The notes: generated by a model from the letters alone, not told the origin. 64,000 nt of DNA from Bacteroidaceae bacterium (GCA_017529865.1 JAFXNA010000007.1:1-64000); one strand, 5' to 3'. Positions 44,478 through 54,443 are shown, numbered from the stretch's first letter. Numbers and translations: made by a program.

Positions 44478-46295
44478 TCACCCCATGGTCTGGGCTATCT
44501 TGTCGGCATTCATGCTGCGAGCACTGGCATCGAAGATATCTTTATAGACTCCACCTTGGCGATAGACCTCATCGGGTGTGCCGCTCTGAACGACACGTCC
44601 TTGCTGGAGGACATAGATCTGGTCGGCATCGATGATCTGCCCGATGTTGTGGGAGATAATGATCACGGTGCGTCCGCGCTTGATGGCATCAATGCTTGCC
44701 TTGATCTGCTCGGTGGCAATAGCATCGAGACTGGCTGTAGGTTCGTCAAGGAAGATGATGGGTGGGTTCTTGATGAACATACGGGCGATAGCCACACGCT
44801 GCTGCTGTCCGCCGCTGAGTTGGAGGGCACTGGTCTGGAAGCCGGATGGGAGTGCAACCACTTGGTCGTAAAGATAGGCCTGACGGGCTGCAGCTATGAC
44901 ATCCTCGTGAGTGGCGTGGGGATTTCCATAGCGGATATTTTCCTCGATGGTGCCATCGAAGATATGGTTCTTCTGCAGGACGAGTCCCACGTGGTCGCGC
45001 AACCACTGTGTGTCCCAGTCGGAAAGCGAGGTACCGTCGAGGGTGATGCTGCCTGACTGGGGATGATAGAACTTATCCAGAAGATTGACCACGGTGCTCT
45101 TCCCTGCCCCACTGAGTCCAACAAGAGCCGTAATCTTACCATTAGGAATGGTGAGGCAGACATCGGTAAGGGCTTTCGTTCCGTTGCTATAGGTGAAGTC
45201 GACGTTCTGCATGACGAAGTCACCGCGTACAGACTCGGGACGATAGCTGCCGGTATCTTCTACCTCGTTATCTGCCTGGAGGATGCCAAAGAAGCCTTCA
45301 GCATAGATAAGGGCATCGTTCAGGTCGTCATAGATGCGGTGAAGCTGGCGGATGGGTGCACTGACATTGGCGAAGAGCATCACATGGTACATAATCTTTC
45401 CGATGCTCATACCGGGATAGTCGATGAGGACCAGATAGGCTGTCAGAATGATGATGAGCACGGTGCCTATCTGCTCCAGGAAGCTCTTCAGTCCGTTGAA
45501 CATAAAGCTCTGGCGGCGTGTACTGAGCTGCTGACCTGTCAAGCCGTCCTGAATGGCTGCCTGACGGTCGGCCTCTATCTGCTCACGGTTGAACGACTTG
45601 ATGACGGTGATGCTCTCGATGATGTTCAGTATGCCCTGGCTGACGGACTGATGGCTGGCGAAGATGCTGCGACGACCGCCTTTCATGCGTTTCGCCTGAA
45701 TATTCGTCACCCAGAAGTAAAGCGGTACGATACACAGGGCTACCAATCCCACATAGACATTGGCAGCGAACATCAGAATAAGGGCCAGCACGGCACTGGT
45801 GAACAAAGGCAGTATTTCGATGAAGAAGTTGTTGACCGTATTACTGAGACTCATGATTCCGCGGTCTATGCGCGACTGTAGCTTACCTGTCTCATTCCCG
45901 TCGGCTGAGAAGAATGCCATGCGGAACGACAGGATGCGACTGACCACACGAAGCGAGAGGTCGCGACTCACGAGAATGCGCAACCGCTCGCCAAAATAAC
46001 GCTGGAAGAATGTCACCAAAGAGGCCACCACCTCCTTGCCCAAAAGGATGCAACTGATGGTGACCAGAATACGAGCAGCATGGCTCCACAAGAATCCACC
46101 CTCCTGCTGTAACAGGGCATTGATAGCATCGACAGCACGGTCGAGCACCACAGCATTGACCTGTGCCATGAGTGACCCTACGAAGGTTAGAGCAATCGTA
46201 ATGCCTATGAGCCATCGATAAGGCATGACATAGGGAAGCAGGTTTCGGAGTAGACCGAAAACCGACATTTTTGTGGGGGCATTATTCTTTTCCAT
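44478..46295 (-). CDS. ABC exporter, fused permease and ATPase
   Basis: About 605 residues: six membrane helices in the first about 330 residues, then an ABC ATPase with Walker A ([14 protein letters not shown]), Q-loop, signature [14 protein letters not shown] and Walker B ([12 protein letters not shown]), and the switch His in IIISHN. This is the homodimer-type lipid or drug exporter family (MsbA-like). I chose the ATG at 46293-46295 ([10 protein letters not shown]) over an upstream TTG. It is separated from leuB by a terminator, so it is probably not part of the leu operon. Confidence 0.88.
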   Translation of the reverse strand: MEKNNAPTKMSVFGLLRNLLPYVMPYRWLIGITIALTFVGSLMAQVNAVVLDRAVDAINALLQQEGGFLWSHAARILVTISCILLGKEVVASLVTFFQRYFGERLRILVSRDLSLRVVSRILSFRMAFFSADGNETGKLQSRIDRGIMSLSNTVNNFFIEILPLFTSAVLALILMFAANVYVGLVALCIVPLYFWVTNIQAKRMKGGRRSIFASHQSVSQGILNIIESITVIKSFNREQIEADRQAAIQDGLTGQQLSTRRQSFMFNGLKSFLEQIGTVLIIILTAYLVLIDYPGMSIGKIMYHVMLFANVSAPIRQLHRIYDDLNDALIYAEGFFGILQADNEVEDTGSYRPESVRGDFVMQNVDFTYSNGTKALTDVCLTIPNGKITALVGLSGAGKSTVVNLLDKFYHPQSGSITLDGTSLSDWDTQWLRDHVGLVLQKNHIFDGTIEENIRYGNPHATHEDVIAAARQAYLYDQVVALPSGFQTSALQLSGGQQQRVAIARMFIKNPPIIFLDEPTASLDAIATEQIKASIDAIKRGRTVIIISHNIGQIIDADQIYVLQQGRVVQSGTPDEVYRQGGVYKDIFDASARSMNADKIAQTMG

Positions 46296-46344
46296 ATCTT
46301 CTTTTATCAACGAGAACTACACCTGCATGATACAAGAATGCAAC

Positions 46345-46376
46345 AAAAAAAGAGCAAGTGAGAAACTTGCCCTTTT
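46345..46376 (-). terminator. Terminator of the leu operon
   Basis: On the minus strand, AAGGGCAAGT-TTCTC-ACTTGCTC followed by seven T residues, just after the leuB stop. Confidence 0.85.
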
Positions 46377-46380
46377 CATA

Positions 46381-47874
46381 TTATGCATTCTTGTTGTTGA
46401 TATAGTCAACAATCCATTGGCCGACTTCCTTGGTGCCATACTTAGCGCCGCCTTCGACCTGAATCTCTGGTGTGCGGACATTGGCATCGAGACTGGCATT
46501 GACGGCCTCGCGGATAAGTGCCCCTTCAGCCTTGAGGTCGAAGTACTCGAACAACATGGCGACGGAGAGAATCTGTGCCAATGGGTTAGCGATATTGAGT
46601 CCCTTTGCCTGTGGCCATGAACCATGAATAGGTTCGAACACAGGGGTGTGCTCGCCTGTAGAGGCTGATGGGAGAAGTCCCATAGAACCAGTGATACATG
46701 AACCCTCATCAGTAAGAATATCGCCAAAAGTATTCTCTGTCACCATGACATCGAAGAATGTAGGCTCTTGAATCATACGCATGGCGGCATTGTCGACATA
46801 CATATAATCGGTTGTCACTTCCGGGTACTGAGGAGCTATCTCCTGTGCAACAGCACGCCACAGACGGCTGGATGCAAGGACGTTAGCCTTATCGACTACA
46901 GTGAGGTGCTTGCGACGCTGCATAGCATACTGATAGGCTACACGGAGGATACGCTCTACTTCCTTGCGGGTGTAGTAGTTGGTGTCGTAAGCCACATCGG
47001 TACCTTCTTTCTTCTCGCCGAAATACATACCGCCCGTCAGCTCACGGATGCAGATGAAATCGGCACCACGTACAAGTTCGTCCTTCAATGGTGACTTGTG
47101 GATGAGACAATCGAAGGTCTCAACTGGACGGATATTGGCAAAAAGACCAAGTTTCTTACGCATGGCCAGCAAGCCCTGCTCAGGACGCACCTTGGCATTA
47201 GGGTTGTTGTCGAACTTTGGGTCACCGACTGAAGCGAAGAGGACTGCGTCGGCATCCATACATGTCTGGAAGGTTTCCTCTGGGAATGGGTCACCCACCT
47301 CATCGATGGCGTGAGCACCACAGAGTGCTTCCTTGTAGCTGACCTCATGTCCGAATTTCTCACATACGGCGCTCATCACTTTCACGCCTTGTTCCATAAT
47401 CTCTGGTCCGATTCCATCACCAGCCAGAACTGCAATTTTTAAGGAAACCCCTCTCTTATCTCCCCCAAGGGGAGAAGATTCTAATTCCTTCATTTCTTCT
47501 AATTTATTTTTAATTGTTAATACTACTCTTTCTGCGTCTGAGATAATCTCCTCGTTTAAAAACCGCATCACGACATACCCCATGCTATTTAATATGTCTG
47601 TTCTCTCCTGATCATTCTCAGGCATATCCCCCCTAAAATGATACTCACCATCAACTTCTATGATTAGCCGAGCCTTCAAGCATACAAAATCAGCAATATA
47701 ATTGCCAATAGGATGTTGTCGTCGAAATCTAACCTTCAACTGCTTTCCCCTTAGCATATTCCATAAAGCACTCTCTGCTTCAGTGGGATTACTTCGATTC
47801 CTCTGAGCAAACTCCTTCATCAAATGATAAGTACCTGTTGTCGAAGTCTCGTAATGATACCGTTGCTTTCCCAT
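46381..47874 (-). CDS. leuB: DUF559 nuclease domain fused to 3-isopropylmalate dehydrogenase
   Basis: One 497-residue frame encodes two proteins. Residues 1-127 are a DUF559 domain ([47 protein letters not shown]-(D/E)XK-like Asp and Glu-x-Asp). Residues 129-144 are encoded by a GC-rich terminal repeat ([10 protein letters not shown]). From residue 145 a complete LeuB of 353 residues follows ([61 protein letters not shown]). LeuB oxidatively decarboxylates 3-isopropylmalate in leucine synthesis. An internal ATG at 47491-47493 could produce LeuB alone, so both a fusion and a free enzyme are possible. Confidence 0.88.
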   Translation of the reverse strand: MGKQRYHYETSTTGTYHLMKEFAQRNRSNPTEAESALWNMLRGKQLKVRFRRQHPIGNYIADFVCLKARLIIEVDGEYHFRGDMPENDQERTDILNSMGYVVMRFLNEEIISDAERVVLTIKNKLEEMKELESSPLGGDKRGVSLKIAVLAGDGIGPEIMEQGVKVMSAVCEKFGHEVSYKEALCGAHAIDEVGDPFPEETFQTCMDADAVLFASVGDPKFDNNPNAKVRPEQGLLAMRKKLGLFANIRPVETFDCLIHKSPLKDELVRGADFICIRELTGGMYFGEKKEGTDVAYDTNYYTRKEVERILRVAYQYAMQRRKHLTVVDKANVLASSRLWRAVAQEIAPQYPEVTTDYMYVDNAAMRMIQEPTFFDVMVTENTFGDILTDEGSCITGSMGLLPSASTGEHTPVFEPIHGSWPQAKGLNIANPLAQILSVAMLFEYFDLKAEGALIREAVNASLDANVRTPEIQVEGGAKYGTKEVGQWIVDYINNKNA

Positions 47875-47917
47875 TGTATCAGGAATTCCCCTCCTTGGGA
47901 GGGGTTAGGGGAGGTTT
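47445..47917. mobile_element. DUF559 element C, between leuA2 and leuB
   Basis: Ends: AAACCCCTCTCTTATCTCCC... (47445-47481) and the inverted ...GGGAGGGGTTAGGGGAGGTTT (47884-47917). Each contains a C-run/G-run hairpin. It carries the DUF559 domain, which is only moderately similar to copies A and B. The leuA2 stop codon lies inside one end and the leuB frame begins inside the other. Confidence 0.75.
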
Positions 47918-49497
47918 ATGAGATTCAGCATCTTGATAGTCGCTTTTATGGCTGCTTCAGTCTGATCGGCATCAAGTCCGCGAGTACGATAAGCTTTGTC
48001 CTCGTAGGTCCATGAGATGGTCGTCTGAACGAGGGCATCGGTACGTCCGCCTGGCGGGATGTTGACCACATAGTTGGTAAGCCATGGGAAGGTACGATGG
48101 AGACGGTCACGATAGATGTGGCGCACACAATGCACGAAAGCATCGTACATACCGTCACCCATCGCTGACTCTTCATAGACCTCACCATTAACTTCGAGCT
48201 TCACACTCGCCATCGGTTTGAGGCCATAGGCGGTGCTAACCATATAGCTGAGCAGTTTGACCTTCTCGTCGGGTGTGGTGTGTTTGAGCACATCGCTGAC
48301 GATATAGGGAAGGTCCTCCTGCGTAACGATCTGCTTCTTGTCGCCCAACTCGATGATACGGTCGGTAACACGACGAGTCTGTTCGGGCGTGAGTTCAAGA
48401 CCCAGTTCCTCGAGGTTCTTCAAGATGTTGGCCTTACCGCTGTTCTTACCCAACGCATATTCGCGTTTGCGTCCGAACCGCTCGGGGAGCAGGTCGTTGC
48501 AATAGAGGTTGTTCTTATTGTCACCATCGGCATGTACGCCTGCCACTTGGGTGAAGACGTTCTCACCGATGATAGGTTTGTTGGATGGAATGGCAATACC
48601 CGAATAGCTTTCAATGAGACGGCTTGCCTCACCAAGCTTCACTTCGTTGATGTTGGTCTGCACCTTCAACTGGTCCTTCAGGATGGCCTGCACACTACTG
48701 AGTGGTGCATTGCCTGCACGTTCGCCCAAACCATTGATACAGGTATGTATGCCTCGACAACCTTCGAGCACGGCATACATCACGTTCGATGTTGCCAGGT
48801 CGTAGTCGTTGTGAGCATGGAAGTCGAAATGCAGCGTTGGGAACCACTCGACCATCTGGCGGACATACTGCTGTGTCTGCATAGGATTGAGCACACCCAA
48901 GGTGTCGGGCAGCATGAAACGCAAAACCCCACATTCCTTCAGCGCGTCAACAAAATCGTGGACATACTGTGGTGAGTCCTTCATGCCGTTGCTCCAATCC
49001 TCCAAGTAGATGTTGACTGCGATGCCTAACTGGTGGGCATAGTCGATGGACTGGCGGATGTCGGCAAGATGCTCGTCGAGGGTTTTCTTCAGTTGATAGA
49101 CACAATGACGCTCGCTGCCTTTACAGAGCAGGTTGATGTTCTTGCAGCCACAATCGTTGATCCAGTCGATAGATGTATGACCGTCAACAAATCCCAGCAC
49201 TTCTACCCTATCGAGTTTCCCTGCCATGTTGGCCCACTTACAGATGCTGCGGACAGCCTCTTTCTCACCATCGGACACTCGTGCTGATGCCACCTCAATC
49301 CTGTCTACATTCAGGTCATGAAGTAGCATGCGTGCGACGATGAGTTTCTCATGCGGCACAAACGACACTCCGTTGGTCTGTTCACCATCGCGGAGTGTGG
49401 TGTCCATGATTTCGATAGTGGACCTACCCCCTTGCCCCTCCCTGCAAAGGAGGGGAGTATATACTCCGTTAGATGTTGTTTGCTGCTGATTATTCAT
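47905..49497 (-). CDS. Second isopropylmalate/citramalate synthase-like enzyme
   Basis: The 530-residue protein of the LeuA/CimA family has a DRE-TIM barrel start ([19 protein letters not shown]), INGLGERAGNAPLSS, HFDFHAHNDYDLATSN and a C-terminal allosteric-type domain. In Bacteroidota a second synthase gene commonly follows leuD; whether it makes 2-isopropylmalate or citramalate is not settled by sequence. The first about 24 residues ([20 protein letters not shown]...) come from element A; the family sequence begins only at STIEIMDTT. The start ATG (49495-49497) overlaps the stop of the DUF559 frame. The C-terminus (LINLP) ends in element C. Confidence 0.87.
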   Translation of the reverse strand: MNNQQQTTSNGVYTPLLCREGQGGRSTIEIMDTTLRDGEQTNGVSFVPHEKLIVARMLLHDLNVDRIEVASARVSDGEKEAVRSICKWANMAGKLDRVEVLGFVDGHTSIDWINDCGCKNINLLCKGSERHCVYQLKKTLDEHLADIRQSIDYAHQLGIAVNIYLEDWSNGMKDSPQYVHDFVDALKECGVLRFMLPDTLGVLNPMQTQQYVRQMVEWFPTLHFDFHAHNDYDLATSNVMYAVLEGCRGIHTCINGLGERAGNAPLSSVQAILKDQLKVQTNINEVKLGEASRLIESYSGIAIPSNKPIIGENVFTQVAGVHADGDNKNNLYCNDLLPERFGRKREYALGKNSGKANILKNLEELGLELTPEQTRRVTDRIIELGDKKQIVTQEDLPYIVSDVLKHTTPDEKVKLLSYMVSTAYGLKPMASVKLEVNGEVYEESAMGDGMYDAFVHCVRHIYRDRLHRTFPWLTNYVVNIPPGGRTDALVQTTISWTYEDKAYRTRGLDADQTEAAIKATIKMLNLINLP

Positions 49498-49928
49498 ATT
49501 CTTGCAGTTTTTGAATAATATCTTCTATCACCTTGTTTGTATCATATAGAACCTCTTCGTTGGTGAAACGTATTACTTCAAAACCCATAGTTTTTCATTC
49601 TCTGGTTCTTCGTTCGTCATCTTCTTCCTGTTGACGTTCTGAATGATACGCACCATCAACCTCGATAATCAATCCCACTTCCAACGCTACGAAATCCACA
49701 ATAAAATCACCAATGATATGTTGTCTCAAGAAACGAGCTCCTAATTCATTCTCTCTGAGTTCGTCCCAAAGTACGTGCTCGGCAAGCGTAGCATTTTTCC
49801 TGTTCTCACGAGCGAACTCCTTCAACAACCCATATCTATCTGGTGCCGCAGTCTTGAAACCCATATCGCTTATCGCTGATTGGTAACCACTCCCCTCACT
49901 CACAGGGAGGGGTTCAGGGGGTGGGTCT
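49421..49928. mobile_element. DUF559 element A, between leuD and leuA2 (508 bp)
   Basis: Terminal inverted repeats 49421-49458 (GACCTACCCCCTTGCCCCTC...) and 49889-49928 (inverted GACCCACCCCCTGAACCCCT...), each a hairpin. It has exactly the same length and organisation as element B, and high similarity along its length. The leuD stop lies in one end and leuA2 reads out of the other. Confidence 0.85.
49490..49864 (-). pseudogene. DUF559 gene of element A, nonsense mutation
   Basis: From the ATG at 49862-49864 the frame ([20 protein letters not shown]) matches the element B protein codon for codon until codon 90, where TTG has become TGA (49595-49597). The remainder (KTMGFEVIRFTNEEVLYD...) continues intact to the TAA at 49490-49492. 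Catalytic-type residues ([16 protein letters not shown]) lie before the stop. An upstream GTG could extend the N-terminus by 13 residues into the terminal repeat. Confidence 0.82.
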
Positions 49929-50535
49929 CCTCATATTTCTCTATCTTATCTTTATTTTCTAACAAGAAATCAATGTCATCAAAAGCATTCATCAGGCAAT
50001 ATTTCTTGTAGGAGTTGATTTCGAACTGCTCGCTGTGACCAGTTGCCAAGTTGGTGACGGTTTGGTTGGGCACATCGACTTTGACCTTGGTCTGTGGGTC
50101 GGCAGCGATGCTGGCGAAGAGTTCCTGCTGGAACGCTGGTGACACGATGACAGGCAGCACGAAGCAGTTGAGGAGGTTGTTGCGATGGATATCAGCAAAG
50201 CTGCTACTGATCACCACACGCACACCATAGCCTGCAATGGCCCATGCGGCATGTTCACGGCTGGAACCCGAACCCCAGTTCTGACCGCCTACGATAATCT
50301 CATGTACACCCTCACGAGGTGCCTCTGAGAATGCGGGCTGATTCATCACGAAGTCGGCAACTGGTTTGTTATCGGCATCGTAGCGAAGATCGTGCATGAA
50401 AGCATCTCCGAAGAACTTAGGGTCGCGCGTTGTACTTGCAAGATACCTGGCTGGGATAATCAGGTCGGTATTGCAATTGTCTATCTGAATAGGAATACAG
50501 GTAGATTCTATGATATTGAATTTCTGTTTAGCCAT
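49900..50535 (-). CDS. leuD: 3-isopropylmalate dehydratase small subunit
   Basis: The 211-residue swivelling subunit of isopropylmalate isomerase works with LeuC. Motifs: DTDLIIPARYL-type start (NTDLIIPARYLASTTRDPKF), GGQNWGSGSSREHAAWAIAG, ISSSFADIHRNNLLNC. The last residues (ETHPLNPSL) are encoded by the terminal repeat of element A, which also supplies the stop codon. leuD starts 3 nt after leuC. Confidence 0.92.
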   Translation of the reverse strand: MAKQKFNIIESTCIPIQIDNCNTDLIIPARYLASTTRDPKFFGDAFMHDLRYDADNKPVADFVMNQPAFSEAPREGVHEIIVGGQNWGSGSSREHAAWAIAGYGVRVVISSSFADIHRNNLLNCFVLPVIVSPAFQQELFASIAADPQTKVKVDVPNQTVTNLATGHSEQFEINSYKKYCLMNAFDDIDFLLENKDKIEKYEETHPLNPSL

Positions 50536-50538
50536 ACG

Positions 50539-52002
50539 TCAAATCTTTCTTGGGTCGGTTATTTTTCCTGTGATTGCACTTGCCGCAACAGTGAGAGGCG
50601 ATGCAAGGATGGTGCGTGCACCTGGTCCCTGACGTCCCACGAAGTTACGGTTGCTTGTAGAGATGGCAAGCTTGCCTGCGGGTACCTTATCGGGATTCAT
50701 AGCCAGACATGCCGAGCATGAAGGCAGACGAAGTTCGAAACCTGCATCGGCAAGTATCTTATCGATACCCTCATCAATAATCTGCTGACGAACGAGCCAT
50801 GAGCCTGGCACAAGCCAAGCAACAACATTGTCGGCCTTCTTCTTGCCTTTCACAACGGAAGCAAAGGCACGGAAGTCCTCGATACGTCCATTGGTACAAG
50901 CGCCAAGGAAGACATAATCGACAGGTGTGCCTTCGAGGCGCTGCCCTGGCTTGAACTGCATATAATCCAACATACTGAGGAACTGACCGCGATCGGCATC
51001 AGCAATCTGCTCAAGGGTAGGAATGCACTCATCGACAGCAATGCCGGCACCTGGATTAGTTCCGTAGGTGATGCGTGGTGCAATGTCTTCAGCACGATAG
51101 GTTACTTCCTTGTCGAACACGGCATCTGGGTCGCTCTTCAGTTTACGCCACTCTTCGACGGCCTTATCCCATTCTGCACCTTTGGGTGCATATTCACGTC
51201 CTTTGAGGTAAGCAAATGTCGTTTCGTCAGGGGCGATGATTCCAGCACGGCTACCCATCTCGATGCTGAGATTGCTCAGGGTGAGACGGCCTTCCATCGA
51301 CATGTTGCGGATAGTGCTGCCTGCATACTCAACGGCATAACCTGTAGCACCGCTGGTCGTCATCTGAGCCATGATATAGAGTGCCACATCCTTGGCGGTC
51401 ACATTCGGACGCAACTCGCCTTCGATGTTGATACGCATAGTCTTTGGTTTGGCTTGCAGGATACACTGAGAAGCCAATACCTGAGCTACTTCGCTGGTAC
51501 CGATACCCATCGCGATAGCACCTACTGCACCGTGAGTACTGGTATGAGAGTCACCACAGACGATGGTCATACCAGGCAGCGAAAGGGCCTTTTCCGGACC
51601 TACCACATGGATGATTCCGTTGTCCTTGGTGCCCATCGTGAAGTGCTTGATACCATACTCTTCGCAATTAGCCTTGAGGGTTTCTACTTGTTTGCGGCCT
51701 ACAGGGTCGTCAATACGTTCCTGCTGGTCACTTGGTGTGTTGTGATCGGGCATTGCCACCACGTGGTCAGGGCGGAACACCTTGATACCTTTATCTCTCA
51801 ATGTGTCGAATGCCTGAGGGCTTGTCACCTCGTGTGCATACAAACGGTCGATGTACAACTGAGTAGGTCCATCTTCCACCTGCTGCACTACATGGGCATC
51901 CCATATTTTGTCGAATAAACAGGCAGACCCACCCCCTTGCCCCTCCCTTTGAGGGAGGGGAGTAGATACTCCATTCGTTGTTGTTTGCTGTTGATTATTC
52001 AT
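50539..52002 (-). CDS. leuC: 3-isopropylmalate dehydratase large subunit
   Basis: The 487-residue aconitase-family enzyme has the Fe-S cysteines in [16 protein letters not shown] and [13 protein letters not shown] and the active segment [20 protein letters not shown]. It isomerises 2- to 3-isopropylmalate with LeuD. The family sequence starts at [13 protein letters not shown]. The preceding about 28 residues ([20 protein letters not shown]...) are encoded by element B, whose DUF559 stop overlaps the leuC ATG. So the original start codon has been replaced by one supplied by the element. Confidence 0.93.
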   Translation of the reverse strand: MNNQQQTTTNGVSTPLPQREGQGGGSACLFDKIWDAHVVQQVEDGPTQLYIDRLYAHEVTSPQAFDTLRDKGIKVFRPDHVVAMPDHNTPSDQQERIDDPVGRKQVETLKANCEEYGIKHFTMGTKDNGIIHVVGPEKALSLPGMTIVCGDSHTSTHGAVGAIAMGIGTSEVAQVLASQCILQAKPKTMRINIEGELRPNVTAKDVALYIMAQMTTSGATGYAVEYAGSTIRNMSMEGRLTLSNLSIEMGSRAGIIAPDETTFAYLKGREYAPKGAEWDKAVEEWRKLKSDPDAVFDKEVTYRAEDIAPRITYGTNPGAGIAVDECIPTLEQIADADRGQFLSMLDYMQFKPGQRLEGTPVDYVFLGACTNGRIEDFRAFASVVKGKKKADNVVAWLVPGSWLVRQQIIDEGIDKILADAGFELRLPSCSACLAMNPDKVPAGKLAISTSNRNFVGRQGPGARTILASPLTVAASAITGKITDPRKI

Positions 52003-52433
52003 ACTCTTGTATTTTTTGAATTATCTCTTCTATTACTTTTTCTATATCATATAAAACTTCTTCGTTAGAGAAACGTATAACGTCAAATCCCATAGTTTTC
52101 AATTCCCTAGCCCTACGTTCGTCATCTTCTTCCTGTTGACGCTCTGAATGATATGCACCATCAACTTCAATAATCAGCCCTACTTCCAACGCCACGAAAT
52201 CCGCGATATAATCACCTATGATATGTTGTCTCAAGAAACGAACTCCTAATTCATTCTCTGTGAGTTCGTCCCAAAGTACGTGTTCGGCAAACGTAGCATT
52301 TTTCCTGTTCTCACGAGCGAACTCCCTCAATAATCCATACCTATCTGGTGCCGCTGTTTTGAAACCCATATCGCTTATCGCTTATTAGAAACCACTCCCC
52401 TCCCTCGCAGGGAGGGGATTAGGGGGAGGGTCT
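51926..52433. mobile_element. DUF559 element B, between leuA and leuC (508 bp)
   Basis: Terminal inverted repeats 51926-51963 (GACCCACCCCCTTGCCCCTC...) and 52394-52433 (inverted AGACCCTCCCCCTAATCCCC...), each with a CCCTCCC/GGGAGGG hairpin. The leuA TAG stop is formed at the junction (AAAT-AGACCC). This is the intact copy and the best reference for the family. Confidence 0.88.
51995..52369 (-). CDS. DUF559 endonuclease-domain protein (intact, element B)
   Basis: The 124-residue protein belongs to DUF559, small PD-(D/E)XK-fold relatives of Vsr. Seen here: an Arg-rich N-terminal helix ([20 protein letters not shown]), [15 protein letters not shown] with Asp57, [10 protein letters not shown] with Glu68 and Asp70, and a C-terminal helix. 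Nuclease activity of this family is inferred from the fold. The gene lies centrally in a 508-bp element with hairpin inverted repeats and its TAA overlaps the leuC start. I infer a role in moving the element. Confidence 0.85.
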   Translation of the reverse strand: MGFKTAAPDRYGLLREFARENRKNATFAEHVLWDELTENELGVRFLRQHIIGDYIADFVALEVGLIIEVDGAYHSERQQEEDDERRARELKTMGFDVIRFSNEEVLYDIEKVIEEIIQKIQEYE

Positions 52434-53928
52434 ATTTAAATTTGTTGATACAGTCAATATATGCTTCGACGGAAGCGGTGACGATGTCGGTGTTGGCACC
52501 AAATCCATAATAGATGTGGTTGTTGTATTCCACCTGCATGTGAACCTTACCGAGGTCGTCAGAACCTTTCGAGATTGCTTGGATAGTGAATTCCTTGAGG
52601 GTCATATCGCGCTTGATAATACGCTTCAGACCCTTGATAGCAGCATCGACAGGACCGTTACCCGTTGCAGCTGCTTCAAAGTGCTCGTTTGCAATCTGCA
52701 GGCCGATGGATGCCACACTACGTACACCCTTACCAGTAGTTACCTGCAGATAATCGAGCTTGATGTTGTGTGCCTCTGTACGATCAGCTCCTGCAAGAAC
52801 GAGGATATCGTCGTCGGTCACCTCTTTCTTCTTATCTGCCAGTTCAAGGAATGCCTGATATACCTTGTCGAGTTTTTCATCATCGACATCCACACCGTTG
52901 ATATGCAGACGATGCTTGAGGGCAGCACGTCCTGAACGAGCTGTCAGTACGATTGATGCCTCGTCGATACCTACATCTTTTGGGTCCATAATCTCATAGG
53001 TCGATGCATTCTTCAACACGCCATCCTGATGGATGCCGCTGGAATGAGCAAAAGCATTACGTCCCACGATTGCCTTGTTGGGTTGAACAGGCATATTCAT
53101 GAGGCTCGACACCATGCGGCTGGTAGGATAAATCTTCGTCGTGTTGATGTTGGTCTCGATGCCAAGATCGGGATGAGTCTTGAAAATCATAGCAATCTCC
53201 TCGAGCGACGTATTACCAGCACGTTCACCAATACCATTGATGGTTACCTCTGCCTGACGGGCTCCTGCCAGCACACCTGCTACGGTGTTGGCTGTAGCCA
53301 TACCAAGGTCGTTATGGCAGTGGGTTGAAAGTATAGACTTGCCAGCAGCGAAGGCATCGACATGCTCATAAAGATACTTGATTTTCTCATGATATTCGTT
53401 CGGCACACGGAAACCCGTTGTGTCAGGGATGTTACAAACGGTAGCACCAGCCTTACATACAGCATCGATCACACGAGCCAGATACTCGTTGTCAGTACGA
53501 CCTGCATCCTCGGCATAGAACTCTACATCGTCAACAAAGCGACGTGCATACTTCACCGCAGCGACAGCACGCTCAATGATTTCCTCACGATTGCTGTTGA
53601 ATTTGTACTTGATGTGCGAATCACTCGTACCGATACCGGTATGAATACGCTTACGCTTCGCATACTGCAGAGCCTCAACAGCCACATCAATATCTTTCTC
53701 GACGGCACGAGTCAGTGCACAGATAGTAGGCCATGTCACTGCCTTCGAGATTTCGATAACAGAGTTGTAGTCGCCTGGACTGGATATAGGGAATCCTGCC
53801 TCAATGACATCGACTCCCAACATCTCCAGTTGCTTGGCAACCTGAATCTTCTCTACCGTGTTGAGTTGGCAACCAGGTACCTGTTCGCCATCACGCAATG
53901 TTGTGTCAAAAATAAATAAACGATCCAT
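52432..53928 (-). CDS. leuA: 2-isopropylmalate synthase
   Basis: LeuA condenses acetyl-CoA with 2-oxoisovalerate, the first step of leucine synthesis. About 498 residues: [63 protein letters not shown], and a C-terminal leucine-sensing domain (about 390-498). I chose the ATG at 53926-53928 ([10 protein letters not shown]). It is the first structural gene after the attenuator. Its stop codon is completed by the end of element B. Confidence 0.93.
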   Translation of the reverse strand: MDRLFIFDTTLRDGEQVPGCQLNTVEKIQVAKQLEMLGVDVIEAGFPISSPGDYNSVIEISKAVTWPTICALTRAVEKDIDVAVEALQYAKRKRIHTGIGTSDSHIKYKFNSNREEIIERAVAAVKYARRFVDDVEFYAEDAGRTDNEYLARVIDAVCKAGATVCNIPDTTGFRVPNEYHEKIKYLYEHVDAFAAGKSILSTHCHNDLGMATANTVAGVLAGARQAEVTINGIGERAGNTSLEEIAMIFKTHPDLGIETNINTTKIYPTSRMVSSLMNMPVQPNKAIVGRNAFAHSSGIHQDGVLKNASTYEIMDPKDVGIDEASIVLTARSGRAALKHRLHINGVDVDDEKLDKVYQAFLELADKKKEVTDDDILVLAGADRTEAHNIKLDYLQVTTGKGVRSVASIGLQIANEHFEAAATGNGPVDAAIKGLKRIIKRDMTLKEFTIQAISKGSDDLGKVHMQVEYNNHIYYGFGANTDIVTASVEAYIDCINKFK

Positions 53929-53985
53929 CTTTATATTTACCATTTAACGATTTACTATTTTCTATTATCATTCCACCTTCATCCT

Positions 53986-54095
53986 ACTCCCCTCCTCTCT
54001 CCCCTTGGGGGAGTGCGAAGGGGGAGAAATTCGTTCTTGTCCCCCCTCAGTCCCCCAGAGGGGGAAGACTGAGGGAGGAGCAAGGGGGTGGGTCT
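53986..54095. mobile_element. GC-rich element in the leu leader
   Basis: It lies between the attenuator and leuA. Outer ends ACTCCCCTCC and AGGGGGTGGGTCT, with two inner hairpins; the middle about 72 bp match the element in the anti-sigma gene. It would form strong RNA hairpins in the leu mRNA leader. Confidence 0.75.
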
Positions 54096-54100
54096 ATTAC

Positions 54101-54134
54101 AAAAAGCCCCTCTCGCTCGGAGCAAGAAAGGCTT
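54101..54134 (-). terminator. Attenuator terminator of the leu operon
   Basis: On the minus strand, AAGCCTTTCTTGCT / AGCGAGAGGGGCTT with G-U pairs, followed by TTTTTG. It lies downstream of the leader peptide and can be displaced by an alternative pairing with 54183-54203. Confidence 0.8.
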
Positions 54135-54167
54135 ATATTATATCTACTATCTATTATACATTATCAA

Positions 54168-54251
54168 TTATATATTATAACAGGCCTCTCTCACTCCGAG
54201 CTTACTAAGTCGTAGTGACAAGATAATGCCGATGATGCTAATAGATTTCAT
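54168..54251 (-). CDS. Leucine operon leader peptide
   Basis: This 27-codon frame (start MKSISIIGIILSLRLSKL, TAA at 54168-54170) contains six Ile, four Leu and one Val. It lies between the operon promoter and a rho-independent terminator. The end of the frame encodes the RNA segment CTCGGAGTGAGAGAGGCC, which can pair with the left arm of the terminator, so ribosome stalling on Ile/Leu codons would favour the antiterminator. This is classical attenuation by branched-chain aminoacyl-tRNA supply. It is too short for standard gene calling. Confidence 0.82.
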   Translation of the reverse strand: MKSISIIGIILSLRLSKLGVREACYNI

Positions 54252-54272
54252 ACTTTTCTTTTCAATTTGCCT

Positions 54273-54304
54273 GCAAAATTACACATTTTTGCTCACCCCA
54301 CAAA
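54273..54304 (-). promoter_or_regulatory. Promoter of the leu operon
   Basis: -33 TTTG (54301-54304), 19-bp spacer, -7 TAATTTTGC (54273-54281) on the minus strand, 22 nt before the leader peptide start. Confidence 0.8.
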
Positions 54305-54406
54305 ATAAAAGACAAAGAAATTGCGCATTTGCCTGTCTTTTTGCTACCCAAAGGGCGTTTCTGCCATTTATCTCCACTGTTTTTAATTCGCGAGTGGCAC
54401 GCTAAC

Positions 54407-54443
54407 AAAAAAGAGGTGCCCGACAGTTTGTCGGACACCCCTT
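54407..54443 (-). terminator. Terminator of the SusD gene
   Basis: On the minus strand, AGGGGTGTCCGACA-AAC-TGTCGGGCACCTCT followed by TTTTTT. Confidence 0.88.

Noticed and set aside
47445..52433. DDE or HUH transposase accompanying the GC-rich elements
   Set aside because: The only gene inside each element is DUF559. No transposase-like frame occurs in or next to the elements in this window.
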